Assembly: GCA_905479575.1 (NCBI GenBank)
Contig: CAJQNB010000005.1
Span: 1-64,000 of the forward strand
Reading direction: 5' to 3'
DNA: 64,000 bases
Source: an uncultured Pseudophaeobacter sp.
GTDB taxonomy: Bacteria > Pseudomonadota > Alphaproteobacteria > Rhodobacterales > Rhodobacteraceae
Position numbers and translations under genes: made by a program. Shown piece by piece: positions 25,058 to 34,312 of the stretch. How positions within the stretch are numbered: the stretch's first letter is position 1; every line of letters starts with the position of its first letter. The notes beneath the pieces were generated by a model that was not told where the DNA came from, did not search any database, and saw nothing but the letters and a program-made list of their open reading frames with translations.

Positions 25058-25690
25058 TCAGCTCTCCTCGTCGTCACCCTTGGCGCGGTTTTCAACGATC
25101 TCATCAATCAGACCAAAGGCCTTGGCCTCTTCGGGATCCATGAAGTTATCACGCTCCAGCGCCGCTTCAACCTTGTCCAGCTCCTGGCCGGTGTGCTTGA
25201 CGTAGATCTCGTTCAGACGACGCTTCAGCTTCAGGGTCTCTTCGGCATGGATCATGATATCCGTAGCCTGGCCCTGGAACCCACCAGAGGGCTGGTGCAC
25301 CATAACCCGGGAATTGGGCAGCGAGAACCGCATGCCAGCCTCACCTGCGGTCAGCAGCAGCGATCCCATTGAGGCCGCCTGGCCGATAACCAGGGTCGAA
25401 ACCTTGGGTTTGATATACTGCATTGTGTCGTAGATCGACAGCCCTGAGGTCACAACACCACCGGGGGAGTTGATATACATCGAGATTTCCTTGGAGGGAT
25501 TCTCGGCCTCAAGGTGCAACAGCTGCGCCACGATCAGCGAAGACATGCCGTCATGCACCGGACCGTTGAGAAAGATAATCCGCTCTTTCAGCAGGCGTGA
25601 AAAGATATCGTAGGCCCGCTCACCCCGGCTGGTCTGTTCGACCACCATAGGTACGAGGGTATTCATATAAGTTTCTCTGGGATCAATCAT
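25058..25690 (-). CDS. clpP: ATP-dependent Clp protease proteolytic subunit
   Basis: A 210-aa serine peptidase of normal length with catalytic Ser107 (GQAASMGS) and His132 (MVHQPSGG) and a downstream Asp. The start [14 protein letters not shown] at 25690 agrees with rhodobacterial ClpP, which begins with a short DPxETYMN stretch, and has GCAGG upstream; the longer frame to 25726 is unlikely. Acidic C-terminal tail. Confidence 0.97.
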   Translation of the reverse strand: MIDPRETYMNTLVPMVVEQTSRGERAYDIFSRLLKERIIFLNGPVHDGMSSLIVAQLLHLEAENPSKEISMYINSPGGVVTSGLSIYDTMQYIKPKVSTLVIGQAASMGSLLLTAGEAGMRFSLPNSRVMVHQPSGGFQGQATDIMIHAEETLKLKRRLNEIYVKHTGQELDKVEAALERDNFMDPEEAKAFGLIDEIVENRAKGDDEES

Positions 25691-26035
25691 GCGAACCTGC
25701 CTGCGTTGTGTACTGTCCGGCACCATACCAGACAGAGTGTTACCTGAGTCTTAGTATCGCCCTCTGGGGCCTGCAAGAGGTCGCTTTTGTTTTTACCGCC
25801 CAGCTCCCGATCTACCCCCCAATGAAGGCAGACCTGTGGCACAGGCGTCGCAAAACATCTTAACGCTGTCGCTATTTCAGGGCCTTCAGTTGCCACGGCA
25901 CAGTACATGCAGTGCAGGATAGGTCAAAGGTGCCGCCCATTCAGGATGTCGCAAAATCCGGCATTTTGGATATGTTTTCACCAAATCCGCTCTTGCCATA
26001 GCGGCTATTACTGCCTTTTGGACCAGGACATTGCC
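25691..26035. other. Divergent promoter region clpP / GlxA-type regulator
   Basis: A gap of 345 bases with no credible gene. It must hold the clpP promoter and that of the regulator. The only clear structure is the inverted repeat at 25952-25968. Confidence 0.6.
25952..25968. promoter_or_regulatory. Inverted repeat before the GlxA-type regulator
   Basis: CAAAAT-CCGGC-ATTTTG, perfect 6-base arms around 5 bases, 67 bases before the start codon at 26036. Possibly an operator, for example for autoregulation; no direct evidence. Confidence 0.3.
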
Positions 26036-27043
26036 ATGACAGAAGACAATTTTGTTCAAAAAGGTGCATCCGCCACCCTGGCAGTTCCCCATTCAGGCGC
26101 ACCGCAGGATTTTTATTTTCTGTTGTTGCCCAAGGCGACAATGCTGGCGGTTGCCGCTGCAATCGAACCTCTGCGCATTGCCAATCAAGTCACCAACTCC
26201 AAGCTGTACCGCTGGTATATCCTCACCGAGGACGGTGCCCCTATCCGCTGTTCCAATGGTATGATGGTGACACCGGATATGGCACTGCAGCCGATGACCT
26301 CGGAGGCGTTGGGGTTTGTCTGTTCCGGTGTCGAGCCGCAATCGACCGCAGGCGATGCCACCCTGAACTGGCTGCGTCGCGAAAGCCGGTTTGGCCGCGC
26401 GATTGGCGGCATCTGCACCGGTGCCTTTGCCCTGGCCCAGGCCGGGTTGATCCGCGATCAGGCCTTTACCCTGCACTGGGAAAACCAGCCCGGTTTTCAG
26501 GAGAGCTTCCCGGACCTTACGCCCTCGGCCAATACCTTTGAGATCAGCGGCGCCCTGATGACCTGTGGCGGCGGCAATGCGGCCACCGATCTGATGCTCA
26601 ACTTGATCGAAGCCCGTCATGGCAAACAATTGGCCATTATCGTCGCCGATATGTGCCTGCATGTGCGCTCTGGTGGCCAGGCGACACCACAGAAATCCAA
26701 CTATGCTGTGGCCATCGGCAGCCGCAACCAGCGGCTTTTGAACGCGTTGCAACTGATGCAATCCGCTATTGAGGACCCCCTGTCAATTGGCGAGCTATGT
26801 GAACAGCTGGACATCTCGCGGCGCCAGCTGGAGCGCCTGTTCTCGCGCTATCTGGCTCAAAGCCCGATGCATGTCTATTTCGACATGCGCCTGTCCCATG
26901 CCTTTGCCCTGATGAACGAAACCTCGATGAGTGTCACAGAAATCGCGCTGGCCTCTGGCTTTAACAGCTCGACCCATTTCTCCCGCCAGTTCAAACGAAA
27001 ATTCGGCGCCTCACCACATTTTTTCCGCAAGGGCTGGAGCTAA
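26036..27043 (+). CDS. GlxA-family transcriptional regulator (DJ-1/PfpI + AraC HTH)
   Basis: A 335-aa regulator: N-terminal DJ-1/PfpI-like domain (about 20-205, nucleophile-elbow Cys in GGICTGAF) and C-terminal AraC-type double helix-turn-helix (about 235-330, ending SGFNSSTHFSRQFKRKFG). Related proteins such as GbdR, CdhR and ArgR-type regulators control use of quaternary amines or amino acids. AGGA before the ATG at 26036 supports the start. No obvious target lies next to it, so the ligand is unknown. Confidence 0.88.
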   Translation: MTEDNFVQKGASATLAVPHSGAPQDFYFLLLPKATMLAVAAAIEPLRIANQVTNSKLYRWYILTEDGAPIRCSNGMMVTPDMALQPMTSEALGFVCSGVEPQSTAGDATLNWLRRESRFGRAIGGICTGAFALAQAGLIRDQAFTLHWENQPGFQESFPDLTPSANTFEISGALMTCGGGNAATDLMLNLIEARHGKQLAIIVADMCLHVRSGGQATPQKSNYAVAIGSRNQRLLNALQLMQSAIEDPLSIGELCEQLDISRRQLERLFSRYLAQSPMHVYFDMRLSHAFALMNETSMSVTEIALASGFNSSTHFSRQFKRKFGASPHFFRKGWS

Positions 27044-27078
27044 CCCCCAACGGTTTGGCGCGGCGCCCGCCAAACGGT

Positions 27079-27108
27079 AACGGCCACCGTCTATGCGCGG
27101 TGGCCGTT
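27079..27108 (+). terminator. Hairpin after the GlxA-type regulator
   Basis: A perfect 11-bp stem (27079-27089 with 27098-27108) with 8-base loop, followed by GTATTT. A second weaker hairpin around the GGTTTGGCG/CGCCAAAC pair lies just upstream of it. Confidence 0.7.
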
Positions 27109-27157
27109 GTATTTGCGCGCAACGGATCTGGCTAAACCCCCACGGCAGCGCTCTGCC

Positions 27158-28762
27158 CTATGCGGCGCGCACCGTGTTGTGCGCCGACGCTGGTGCGGCA
27201 CGTGCCGCCTCAGGTGCAGCCGGGATCAGACCCAGTGATTTACACAGAGGCATCCGGCGCGCGGCAAATGCAGCGGCCCGCGCCTGCAATAGCGCTAGGT
27301 TTTCCTCCGGCGTTACCAACACCCGTCCTTCATGCTGCAGCCGCTGCCCCTGCGCGGACAGAATGCTCCAGGCCAGGTCCGCCCAGTCGGTTGGCTGCGC
27401 CTTGCCTTCGCCATAGGCCAAAAGGAACAGCAGCTCGACCCGGTCCAGCTGCAGCCCGCCCCCAGTCACCGGAGAGGCCAGAAACCGCAGCGTTTCGCTG
27501 TCCTCGGCCCGTTTGCAAACCGCCAGATTAAAGGCCTGACAGCGCGCCTGACGCTCTGTGATGCCGTCCAGTGGCAGACAGGGCGCCACGACCCCGGACC
27601 CGGCCAACAGGCGCAGCAATCGCGATATTTCGCCCCAGGTCATTTGGCCAAAGGCTCCTTGATCCAGAAGGCTGCGCACCGTGGCTGGCCCGGACTGCAA
27701 AGCTTCCAGAATCGGCCCATATTGCGCCGGGTCCAAAGCGATCTCTCCCTGGCGCCAGCTGAGCTTCAACGGCCCGCCACTGTAGCGCTGCATCAGCGCC
27801 AGCGGGGTCTCGAACCAGGCCCCAATGGCGCCGCGTTCCGTATGGCTGCGCCCCCCCTTTACAAACAGGTCAGAGCGAAACTGTTCGTTCACCAGAATAT
27901 CCCGCAGGTTTTCGCGCTGCACCGGGTCGCTTTCGCCCTCCAGCACCGCAGTTTGGTCGGGGGTCAGGCAAATGTCGTCCACATGGTCCAGAATACTGGT
28001 TGAGCCCAGGAAACTCAGCTTGGCCTGTGACAGATCACCGGCAAGATCTGCAAAATGAAACGGCGTCCAGTCGGCATTGAACATCTCATGGGCCAGATAG
28101 TTGGCCGACATCTGCTGGGATTTTTCCAGTCTGGTGCAGGCGATGGGATTGGCTTTGAAAAACTTGGCCCCTGCCCCTTCCAGATTCCCGGCAAAACTCA
28201 GCGCCTCAACGATCCTGTCCTCCAGCGGGCCCGTGCCCTGGGCGGCGCGATCCTGCAGAATACGCCGCAATGGCATCACCGAGGCCCAGCCCGACAGGGA
28301 ATTGTAGCTGACATAGACCATGCCGCCAGGTTTCAAACGGCGGCGGATAAACTGGACGATATGCTGCCGATTTTCCTGCGAGACCCAGCTCATCACCCCG
28401 TGCAGGGCAATGATGTCAAACTGCTTGGGCAGGCTGTCTTCTTGCTCAAAATCAGCAAAGGAGCGCTCGTAGAAATGAACATTATCCAGATCCGTTTCTG
28501 CGGCCAGGTCCCGGGCGCCGGCAATGTGGGCCGGGTTAAAATCCATTGCGTGAAACTGAATATGCGGGTTGGCCGCTGCCAAGAGATTGGCGGTGAAACC
28601 CTGACCGCAGCCCAGCTCGCAATAGCTGAGGTCCCTCTGTGTCAGATTGTGTTTTTGACCCTTTGAAGTTGCAGCCAGGGCCATGACTGCCGGCGTCATT
28701 TCTTGAAAAAAATCATGTGTATAGTCAACCTCAGCTACGTAGCCGGAAGTCCAGTCGCTCAT
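27158..28762 (-). CDS. SAM-dependent methyltransferase with regulatory domain (PF10119-type)
   Basis: A 534-aa protein. Residues about 45-190 are a class I Rossmann methyltransferase with motif I ELGCGQGF and an acidic residue at the end of strand 2. The middle (about 220-300) matches the methyltransferase regulatory domain found in this family. The C-terminal 200 residues look like a winged-helix-like accessory part, ending in an Ala-rich tail. The target molecule is not known. It lies alone between a regulator and the sox operon. Confidence 0.82.
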   Translation of the reverse strand: MSDWTSGYVAEVDYTHDFFQEMTPAVMALAATSKGQKHNLTQRDLSYCELGCGQGFTANLLAAANPHIQFHAMDFNPAHIAGARDLAAETDLDNVHFYERSFADFEQEDSLPKQFDIIALHGVMSWVSQENRQHIVQFIRRRLKPGGMVYVSYNSLSGWASVMPLRRILQDRAAQGTGPLEDRIVEALSFAGNLEGAGAKFFKANPIACTRLEKSQQMSANYLAHEMFNADWTPFHFADLAGDLSQAKLSFLGSTSILDHVDDICLTPDQTAVLEGESDPVQRENLRDILVNEQFRSDLFVKGGRSHTERGAIGAWFETPLALMQRYSGGPLKLSWRQGEIALDPAQYGPILEALQSGPATVRSLLDQGAFGQMTWGEISRLLRLLAGSGVVAPCLPLDGITERQARCQAFNLAVCKRAEDSETLRFLASPVTGGGLQLDRVELLFLLAYGEGKAQPTDWADLAWSILSAQGQRLQHEGRVLVTPEENLALLQARAAAFAARRMPLCKSLGLIPAAPEAARAAPASAHNTVRAA

Positions 28763-29125
28763 ATACTACCTCTTGGTCTGCTTAGAAAACTTCGCGTCTG
28801 GGCAACCTGTCCAAAATTGGTGATCAAGAGGTTAAGCTATCAACATTTCTATTCAAGTTTTCGAGATCTCCCGCCCCGGCGCAGAAGGTGCACAACACCG
28901 CCGCTTGTGCCCGTGGTTGCGCGGTTGGGGTCGAAAAAGAGCCAGGTCCGCCCCGGAGCCAGGAAAAATGTTCAGGAAAAGCGGCAGGAAATAAGCCTCC
29001 CAGTTTCAAACGTCACAGAGACCACAGCCGAAGCTGACGGCAGCAAAAAGGGCGGAATGATCCGCCCTTGATCCCATGCTGGTGGGGTTTGTCCCCAGCT
29101 GTTTTGTCAGGCCCCACGGCGGGGA
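28763..29125. other. Gap between the methyltransferase and soxD
   Basis: 363 bases without a credible gene. It holds the methyltransferase promoter on one side and the sox terminator at 29048-29069 on the other. A plus-strand frame crossing it has basic, repetitive composition and overlaps the methyltransferase gene, so it is not called. Confidence 0.6.
29048..29069 (-). terminator. Terminator of the sox operon
   Basis: A perfect 9-bp stem AAGGGCGGA/TCCGCCCTT (29048-29056 with 29061-29069), 4-base loop, followed on the minus strand by TTT. It lies 57 bases past the soxD stop and so marks the end of the operon. Confidence 0.85.
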
Positions 29126-30181
29126 TTAATCAAAGCTTCTGAGGTAGCTCACAACCGCTTCGATATCGCGCTCCTTGCGCAGCCCCGCAAACGACATCTT
29201 GGTGCCCTTCATGAACTTTCTTGGTTTGGTCAGAAAGGCAGCCAGGGCCTCTTCGTCCCAGACCAGACCATCTTCGCCCGCGGCCAGCATCGGCTTGGAG
29301 TATTTGAAACCCTCCACCATGCCCGCAGTGGCGCCAAAGATACCGTTCAGGATCGGGCCGGTGCTGTTCTTGGCCCCTTCGCCCACCTTGTGGCAGGCCT
29401 TGCACTTCTTAAAGACCTTGGCGCCCTTGGCGACCAATTCCGGGTCCAGTGCAACTGCCTCGACCACCGGCTCTGCGGCCGCTTCGACCACAGGTTCTGC
29501 TGCAACCGGTTCAGCAGCGGCCTCTTCCACAACCGCCTCAGTGGCCACTGCTTCTTCTGGTGTCACATCCAGAACCCGCGCCCGCATGGTGATTTCGACA
29601 CTGTCCTTACAATCCGCCATGCAGGGTTCTGGCTTCCAGAAATGCGCCTCGCTTTGCAGCCGGTCATCGACAAAAAAGCCTTCGGCGTTGGGCAGGGTGA
29701 CATCGGCGAATGTCTCATTTGACAGCACAAAATCCTCATCCACCAGATCGTTGGAATAGAGGATATAGGCGACGATGGCATAGACCTCATCTGGTTCCAG
29801 CGTCTGCGCCGCACCAAAGGGCATAGAGCGGTTCACATAGTCCCAGGTGGTCGACAGATAGGGCCAGTAGGAGCCCACTGTTTTCAGCGGATCCTCATGG
29901 TCCAGCGTGCCCTGCCCCCCGGCCAGTTTGGGCCAGTTGTCGACACCCTCGGCAAAATCGCCGTGACAGACGGCGCATTTCTCGGCAAAGACTTCCTCAC
30001 CGGTCAGCGCATCGCCCGAGCCCACGGGCAAGCCGGTACCATCTGGAGACACGTCAATATTCCAGGCGGCAATTTCTTCCGGCAGGGCGGGACGGCCCAG
30101 ACCGTATGTGCCGGCATAGGCCGGCAGGGTGAGCCCGGCTGAGAGAGCCGCTGCGGCGATAACTTTAGGAAACTTCGACAT
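29126..30181 (-). CDS. soxD: Sulfur dehydrogenase dihaem cytochrome c subunit SoxD
   Basis: A 351-aa periplasmic cytochrome with a Sec signal (1 to about 23), a first haem site C69-AV-C72-H, an Ala/Glu/Pro/Val-rich linker (about 209-244) and a second cytochrome c domain with C260-KA-C263-H. With SoxC it forms the Sox(CD)2 sulfur dehydrogenase that oxidises SoxY-bound sulfane sulfur and passes electrons to the respiratory chain. GGGGAGG before ATG 30181 sets the start, which lies inside the end of soxC (17-base overlap). Confidence 0.95.
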   Translation of the reverse strand: MSKFPKVIAAAALSAGLTLPAYAGTYGLGRPALPEEIAAWNIDVSPDGTGLPVGSGDALTGEEVFAEKCAVCHGDFAEGVDNWPKLAGGQGTLDHEDPLKTVGSYWPYLSTTWDYVNRSMPFGAAQTLEPDEVYAIVAYILYSNDLVDEDFVLSNETFADVTLPNAEGFFVDDRLQSEAHFWKPEPCMADCKDSVEITMRARVLDVTPEEAVATEAVVEEAAAEPVAAEPVVEAAAEPVVEAVALDPELVAKGAKVFKKCKACHKVGEGAKNSTGPILNGIFGATAGMVEGFKYSKPMLAAGEDGLVWDEEALAAFLTKPRKFMKGTKMSFAGLRKERDIEAVVSYLRSFD

Positions 30182-31457
30182 TTTCTGCCTCCCCATTGGC
30201 TTTGACCCACCAGGTCTGGATGGCGTTGTTGTGATAGATCGAGTTCAGACCGCGCACCTCGCGCAGCTCTGCTTTTGTCGGCTGGACATAGCCCGCGCTG
30301 TCACGCGCCCGGCTTTGCAGCAGCATTTCGGAGCCGTCCCAGTTCACATCGAGGTAGAACCGCGCCAGCGCCTTGTCGACACCAGGCGCGCCCAGACGGG
30401 CCTCGGTCCAGGTCTTGCCGCCATCAATCGAGACATCCACCCCGGTGATGGAGCCGCGACCGGACCAGGCCAGGCCTGTGATCACCAGCGGGCCGCTGCC
30501 ATGGGTGATGGGCGACTGCGGGCTGGGGCTGGTCACGACGGATTTGGCATCCATTTCCCAGGTCCATTTGCGCGCCGAACCATCTGCCATGGTGTCGGTG
30601 TATTTTGAGGTCTCTTCGCGGCTTTCCACCGGGCCATCCATGACCTCGATGCGGCGCAGCCATTTGATCCACATGTTGCCTTCCCAGCCTGGCACAACCA
30701 GACGCACCGGGTAGCCATGCTCTTTGCGCAGGGCCTCACCATTGGCCTTAAAGGCCACCAGCACATCGTCCAGCGCCTTTTCCAGCGGGATCGAGCGGCC
30801 ATTGGACGAGGCATCAGCGCCTTCAACGTAGACCCATTTGTCCTTGAAATCGCCAGCTGCGGCCAGTCCGGCCTCTTCCAGCAAGCTGCGCAGCGATACC
30901 CCGGAGTATTCCATATTGTGGATCATGCCATGGGTGAACTGAGCCCCATTGAGCTGAGCACCCGCCCATTCCATGCCCGAATTCGCAGCGCATTCGCAAA
31001 AATAGACCCGGTTCTCGCGCGGGAAACGCTCCAGATCGGCGTAGGAGAACACCAGCGGTGTATCTACCAACCCGTTGATCATCAGGCGGTAGTCTTCCTT
31101 ACGCAGCTCGATCGCCCCCGAGTGGTGACGCTCAAAGGCGCAGCCTTGTGGGGTGATGGTGCCATCCAGTGCATGGATCGGTGTGAAGTTGATCGAAGAG
31201 ATCGTATCTGCGGTCAGCCATTCCACATTGCGCCGCACCACGTCCTGCTCAAACTGGATCGGCAGGCCATAGGGGGTGGCATCCACACCATCGCCCAATC
31301 CACTGGCCCACTCCTGCACTTCGGTGATCAGTGGGTCCGGCGTCGCGGCCTGGGCCGCCTGGCCTGCGCCAACGGCGGCGGCCCCTACTCCGGTTGCGGC
31401 TGCACCGGCCAGAAACTGGCGGCGCGATGGCGCAAAATCATCTGCTTTATCGCTCAT
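30165..31457 (-). CDS. soxC: Sulfur dehydrogenase molybdenum subunit SoxC
   Basis: A 430-aa molybdopterin enzyme of the sulfite oxidase family. Tat signal SRRQFLAGA followed by an Ala/Gly-rich hydrophobic stretch; Moco ligand Cys in VYFCECAANSG; C-terminal dimerisation domain. It is the catalytic part of Sox(CD)2. AAGGAGG precedes the ATG. A 16-bp operator and a hairpin separate it from soxB, so soxCD may also be transcribed on their own. Confidence 0.96.
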   Translation of the reverse strand: MSDKADDFAPSRRQFLAGAAATGVGAAAVGAGQAAQAATPDPLITEVQEWASGLGDGVDATPYGLPIQFEQDVVRRNVEWLTADTISSINFTPIHALDGTITPQGCAFERHHSGAIELRKEDYRLMINGLVDTPLVFSYADLERFPRENRVYFCECAANSGMEWAGAQLNGAQFTHGMIHNMEYSGVSLRSLLEEAGLAAAGDFKDKWVYVEGADASSNGRSIPLEKALDDVLVAFKANGEALRKEHGYPVRLVVPGWEGNMWIKWLRRIEVMDGPVESREETSKYTDTMADGSARKWTWEMDAKSVVTSPSPQSPITHGSGPLVITGLAWSGRGSITGVDVSIDGGKTWTEARLGAPGVDKALARFYLDVNWDGSEMLLQSRARDSAGYVQPTKAELREVRGLNSIYHNNAIQTWWVKANGEAENVEVS

Positions 31458-31481
31458 TTTCTTTCCTCCTTACATCGATAA

Positions 31482-31497
31482 ATTCGCCTTTGTGAAT
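31482..31497. promoter_or_regulatory. SoxR-type operator before soxC
   Basis: ATTC-GCCTTTGT-GAAT, a perfect match to ATTC-N8-GAAT, 24 bases before the soxC start codon. Identical half sites occur before soxX and soxB. Confidence 0.6.
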
Positions 31498-31526
31498 TCA
31501 TCAGCGCAAAAAATTTTGATCAGGAA

Positions 31527-31562
31527 GAGGTGCTGCTAGAGACGTCCCCCCAGCAGCACCTC
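31527..31562 (-). terminator. Hairpin between soxB and soxC
   Basis: A perfect 11-bp stem (31527-31537 with 31552-31562), 14-base loop. The T-run on the minus strand comes about 14 bases later, so termination is probably partial. Confidence 0.55.
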
Positions 31563-31572
31563 CGGGTCAGGC

Positions 31573-33270
31573 CTAGGCGCCGACCACATTGACCGATGTG
31601 TTAGGGGTGACGGAGACCGTCCCCTGTTTGCGAATGTGATCTTCGACCACATCCCAGATCATGGGACCCTCGGTGCCCTCGTTGACGCTGGCCCAACCAG
31701 AAACCATGTAGGATTTGCTGGCGTCGATTTTCTCGCCGGTTTTCAACAGGGTCATTTCGCTGATGCGATCCCCCTGCGGCTTGGTGATATCAATCCGGTA
31801 GCCCATGCCACCAATGCGCACCATGTCACCGCCCTGCTGATAATAGGGGTCGGGGTTAAAGATGTTATCGGCCACATCCTCCAGAATCACCTTGATAAAT
31901 TCCCCTGTCATCTCAGACCGGTAGGCAGCGCCGTAGCTCATCGAGGTGACATTCCAGATGTCTTCGCGGGTGATGTCATCCCCAGGCACCAGCGACGGCC
32001 CCCAGCGCACACCGGGCGACATGGCGATATCCGCCTCGCGCTCGCTGAGCAGCGCGTCACAGATCAAGTCATCCCAGGTGCCGTTGAAATTGCCGCGACG
32101 ATAGAGCAGCGAGTCGGTCTTGCCGATCACTTCAGCCAGCTGATCCGCAAAAGGAGCGCGCTGCTCGTCGATCAGTTTGGTGATCACCGGATCCGGCGCA
32201 ATCACATCCGAGAAGATCGGGATCAGCTTATGGCGGATGCCCATCATCTGACCATCGCGCACATCCAGATCAATGCGGCTGACAAACTTGCCGTTGGAGC
32301 CGGAGGCGATAATATGGGTTTTGCCAACCAGAACCGGCTCTGGCAGCGCGTCATGGGTGTGACCGGACAGGATCACATCAATGCCGGTGACAACGCTGGC
32401 CATCTTTTTGTCCACGTCAAAGCCGTTGTGCGACAGCAATACAACCAGATCAGCCCCCGCAGCGCGGACCTCATCCACCATCTCCTGCATGTGCTCATCG
32501 CGGATGCCAAAGGAATACTCGGGGAACATCCAACCGGGGTTGGCGATGGGCATATAGGGGAAGGCCTGACCGATCACTGCTACCTTGGCGCCACCGCGAT
32601 CAAAGAATTTGTAGGGTTTAAACAGTTCCGCCGGTTCGTCCCACTCGGAATCAAAGATGTTCTGGCCAAGCGCCGCAAAAGGCAGGCCTTCGACGATCTC
32701 ATTCACCCGGTCAGAGCCCAGGGTGAACTCCCAGTGGAAAGTCATCGCATCGGGCTTGAGCGCGTTCATGACGTTGACCATGTCCTGACCTTCGGTCTTG
32801 TGACAGGTCATGGAGCCATGCCAGGTGTCACCGCCGTCCAGCAGCAGCGCATCGGGGCGCTCGGCGCGGATGGCGTTGATCACGGTGGCGACGCGGTCCA
32901 TGCCACCTACCCGGCCATAGCCCTGTGCCAGTGAAGAAAAATCATCATGGGTCAGCGCATAGGCAGAAGGGCTGCCATCCTGGATGCCATATGCCTTCCG
33001 GAAGTCAGCGCCGGTGATATGGGGCACATGGCCCTTGTTGCCCCCAACCCCAATGTTGACCGAGGGCTCGCGGAAATAGATCGGTTTCAGCTGCGCGTGA
33101 ATATCAGTGATATGGATCAGGCTGATATTGCCAAAGGTGTCAAACTGGAGCAGCTGATCCTGGGTCAAGCTTTGCTGTGCGGCCAAACGGCCCCAGTTGC
33201 CAAAACCGGATGCACCAACCAGGGCGGAAGCGGCCATCGATACCTGCAAAAAGTCACGGCGCGAGATCAT
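31573..33270 (-). CDS. soxB: Thiosulfohydrolase SoxB
   Basis: A 565-aa periplasmic dimanganese enzyme of the 5'-nucleotidase superfamily that removes sulfate from SoxY-S-sulfonate. Tat signal ISRRDFLQ; metal motifs ITDIHAQ, GGDTWHGS, LLSHNGFD and LSGHTHD are intact. It stands 115 bases from soxA, with a terminator and a 16-bp operator between them, so it may have its own promoter. Confidence 0.97.
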   Translation of the reverse strand: MISRRDFLQVSMAASALVGASGFGNWGRLAAQQSLTQDQLLQFDTFGNISLIHITDIHAQLKPIYFREPSVNIGVGGNKGHVPHITGADFRKAYGIQDGSPSAYALTHDDFSSLAQGYGRVGGMDRVATVINAIRAERPDALLLDGGDTWHGSMTCHKTEGQDMVNVMNALKPDAMTFHWEFTLGSDRVNEIVEGLPFAALGQNIFDSEWDEPAELFKPYKFFDRGGAKVAVIGQAFPYMPIANPGWMFPEYSFGIRDEHMQEMVDEVRAAGADLVVLLSHNGFDVDKKMASVVTGIDVILSGHTHDALPEPVLVGKTHIIASGSNGKFVSRIDLDVRDGQMMGIRHKLIPIFSDVIAPDPVITKLIDEQRAPFADQLAEVIGKTDSLLYRRGNFNGTWDDLICDALLSEREADIAMSPGVRWGPSLVPGDDITREDIWNVTSMSYGAAYRSEMTGEFIKVILEDVADNIFNPDPYYQQGGDMVRIGGMGYRIDITKPQGDRISEMTLLKTGEKIDASKSYMVSGWASVNEGTEGPMIWDVVEDHIRKQGTVSVTPNTSVNVVGA

Positions 33271-33316
33271 GTCTATCTATCATCCTGTGCGATCATAAGC
33301 AGCAAATATGATTCAT

Positions 33317-33332
33317 ATTCGCATCTATGAAT
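33317..33332. promoter_or_regulatory. SoxR-type operator before soxB
   Basis: ATTC-GCATCTAT-GAAT, perfect ATTC-N8-GAAT, 46 bases before the soxB start. It is part of a wider 22-base inverted repeat from 33311 (ATTCAT/ATGAAT arms). Confidence 0.6.
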
Positions 33333-33345
33333 TCATTAAAAGCGA

Positions 33346-33377
33346 AACACCCCGCGCCTGCAAAGACGCGGGGTGTT
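33346..33377 (-). terminator. Hairpin after soxA
   Basis: A perfect 11-bp stem AACACCCCGCG/CGCGGGGTGTT (33346-33356 with 33367-33377), followed on the minus strand by TCGCTTTTAA. It lies 8 bases past the soxA stop. Confidence 0.8.
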
Positions 33378-33385
33378 GGTGTGTT

Positions 33386-34237
33386 TTAGTTACGGACCGA
33401 GGGGCCTTCGACGGACAGACCATTGCCGCGCGACGCGACATAGAGCTCAAGCGCGACAAACTCGGACGAACCGGGCTTGTAGGTCTCGGCGCGGGTATCG
33501 CGCACGCAGCCTTTGAAACGGGCCTGCACGTTGTTGAGCTTGGCGTTTTTCAGACGATAGGTCGGAAAGCCGTTGATATGGCCCTGGCTCAGGTGATCAG
33601 CGCGGATCATCAGACCATAGCTGTCCTCGTGGCAATTGGCACAGGACAGTTCCAGCTGACCGGTACGGGCATAGTACATTTCTTTGCCCTGCTCCCAGAC
33701 CGACTGAGCCGGTCCATCAATGGCGACATTGACCGGCATGCCACGTGACTGCACCGAAATAAGAGCCTCCATCGCGGTCATGTCACCGCCGGTGTATTTC
33801 CATGCTTTGGCACCCATCTGGTTTTCGCGGCAGTCATTGACCTGCATCGCCAGGGTACGGACTTCGCCGGCCTGTTCATTCCATTTAGGATAGACCGCAC
33901 GCACCCCAGCCATGCTTTGCTCCACGTCATCATGACAGGAGGCGCAGGATTTACCCTCGGACCCCTCGACGGTGTTCCAAGCATCATAGGCCTTATCGAC
34001 AAAGACCATGGCGGGGTTTTCAAAATCGTCCATCTGCAGGGCCTGGGTCTCATCCGACCGGAAGTGCCACCCCGACATCACCTCGTCCAGCACATCGGCC
34101 ACATGGGCCGGTGCCGCGGTTTTGGTTACCAGAGTTTGTTCTTCGTTGAGCACCAGTGTGTCGTCATCCGCATCCGCATGGGCAGAAAGCGGCAGGCTCA
34201 GTGCGACAGCAATGGCGGTAAGCGCCTTATAGTTCAT
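33386..34237 (-). CDS. soxA: SoxAX cytochrome complex subunit A (dihaem)
   Basis: A 283-aa periplasmic cytochrome with Sec signal (1-21). Haem sites C98-AS-C101-H and C199-AN-C202-H, and Cys244 (FKGCVRD), the cysteine persulfide haem ligand of SoxA. With SoxX it joins thiosulfate to the SoxY cysteine. The start at 34237 follows GGGAGGACAAGG. It is thus the dihaem type of SoxA, as in Paracoccus and Rhodovulum. Confidence 0.97.
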   Translation of the reverse strand: MNYKALTAIAVALSLPLSAHADADDDTLVLNEEQTLVTKTAAPAHVADVLDEVMSGWHFRSDETQALQMDDFENPAMVFVDKAYDAWNTVEGSEGKSCASCHDDVEQSMAGVRAVYPKWNEQAGEVRTLAMQVNDCRENQMGAKAWKYTGGDMTAMEALISVQSRGMPVNVAIDGPAQSVWEQGKEMYYARTGQLELSCANCHEDSYGLMIRADHLSQGHINGFPTYRLKNAKLNNVQARFKGCVRDTRAETYKPGSSEFVALELYVASRGNGLSVEGPSVRN

Positions 34238-34312
34238 TCCTTGTCCTCCCTTGGGTATCCACCCTGGCCACATCTGCGGCCAGGATGCCGTGCCTTTGAG
34301 ATCCGGAAGGGA

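Noticed and set aside
23906-25372. 488-codon plus-strand frame opposite clpX and clpP
   Set aside because: It crosses both clp genes and their gap; low-complexity His/Arg-rich shadow.
28703-29071. 122-codon plus-strand frame near the sox terminator
   Set aside because: It overlaps the methyltransferase start, runs through the sox terminator and has no homologous look or ribosome site.
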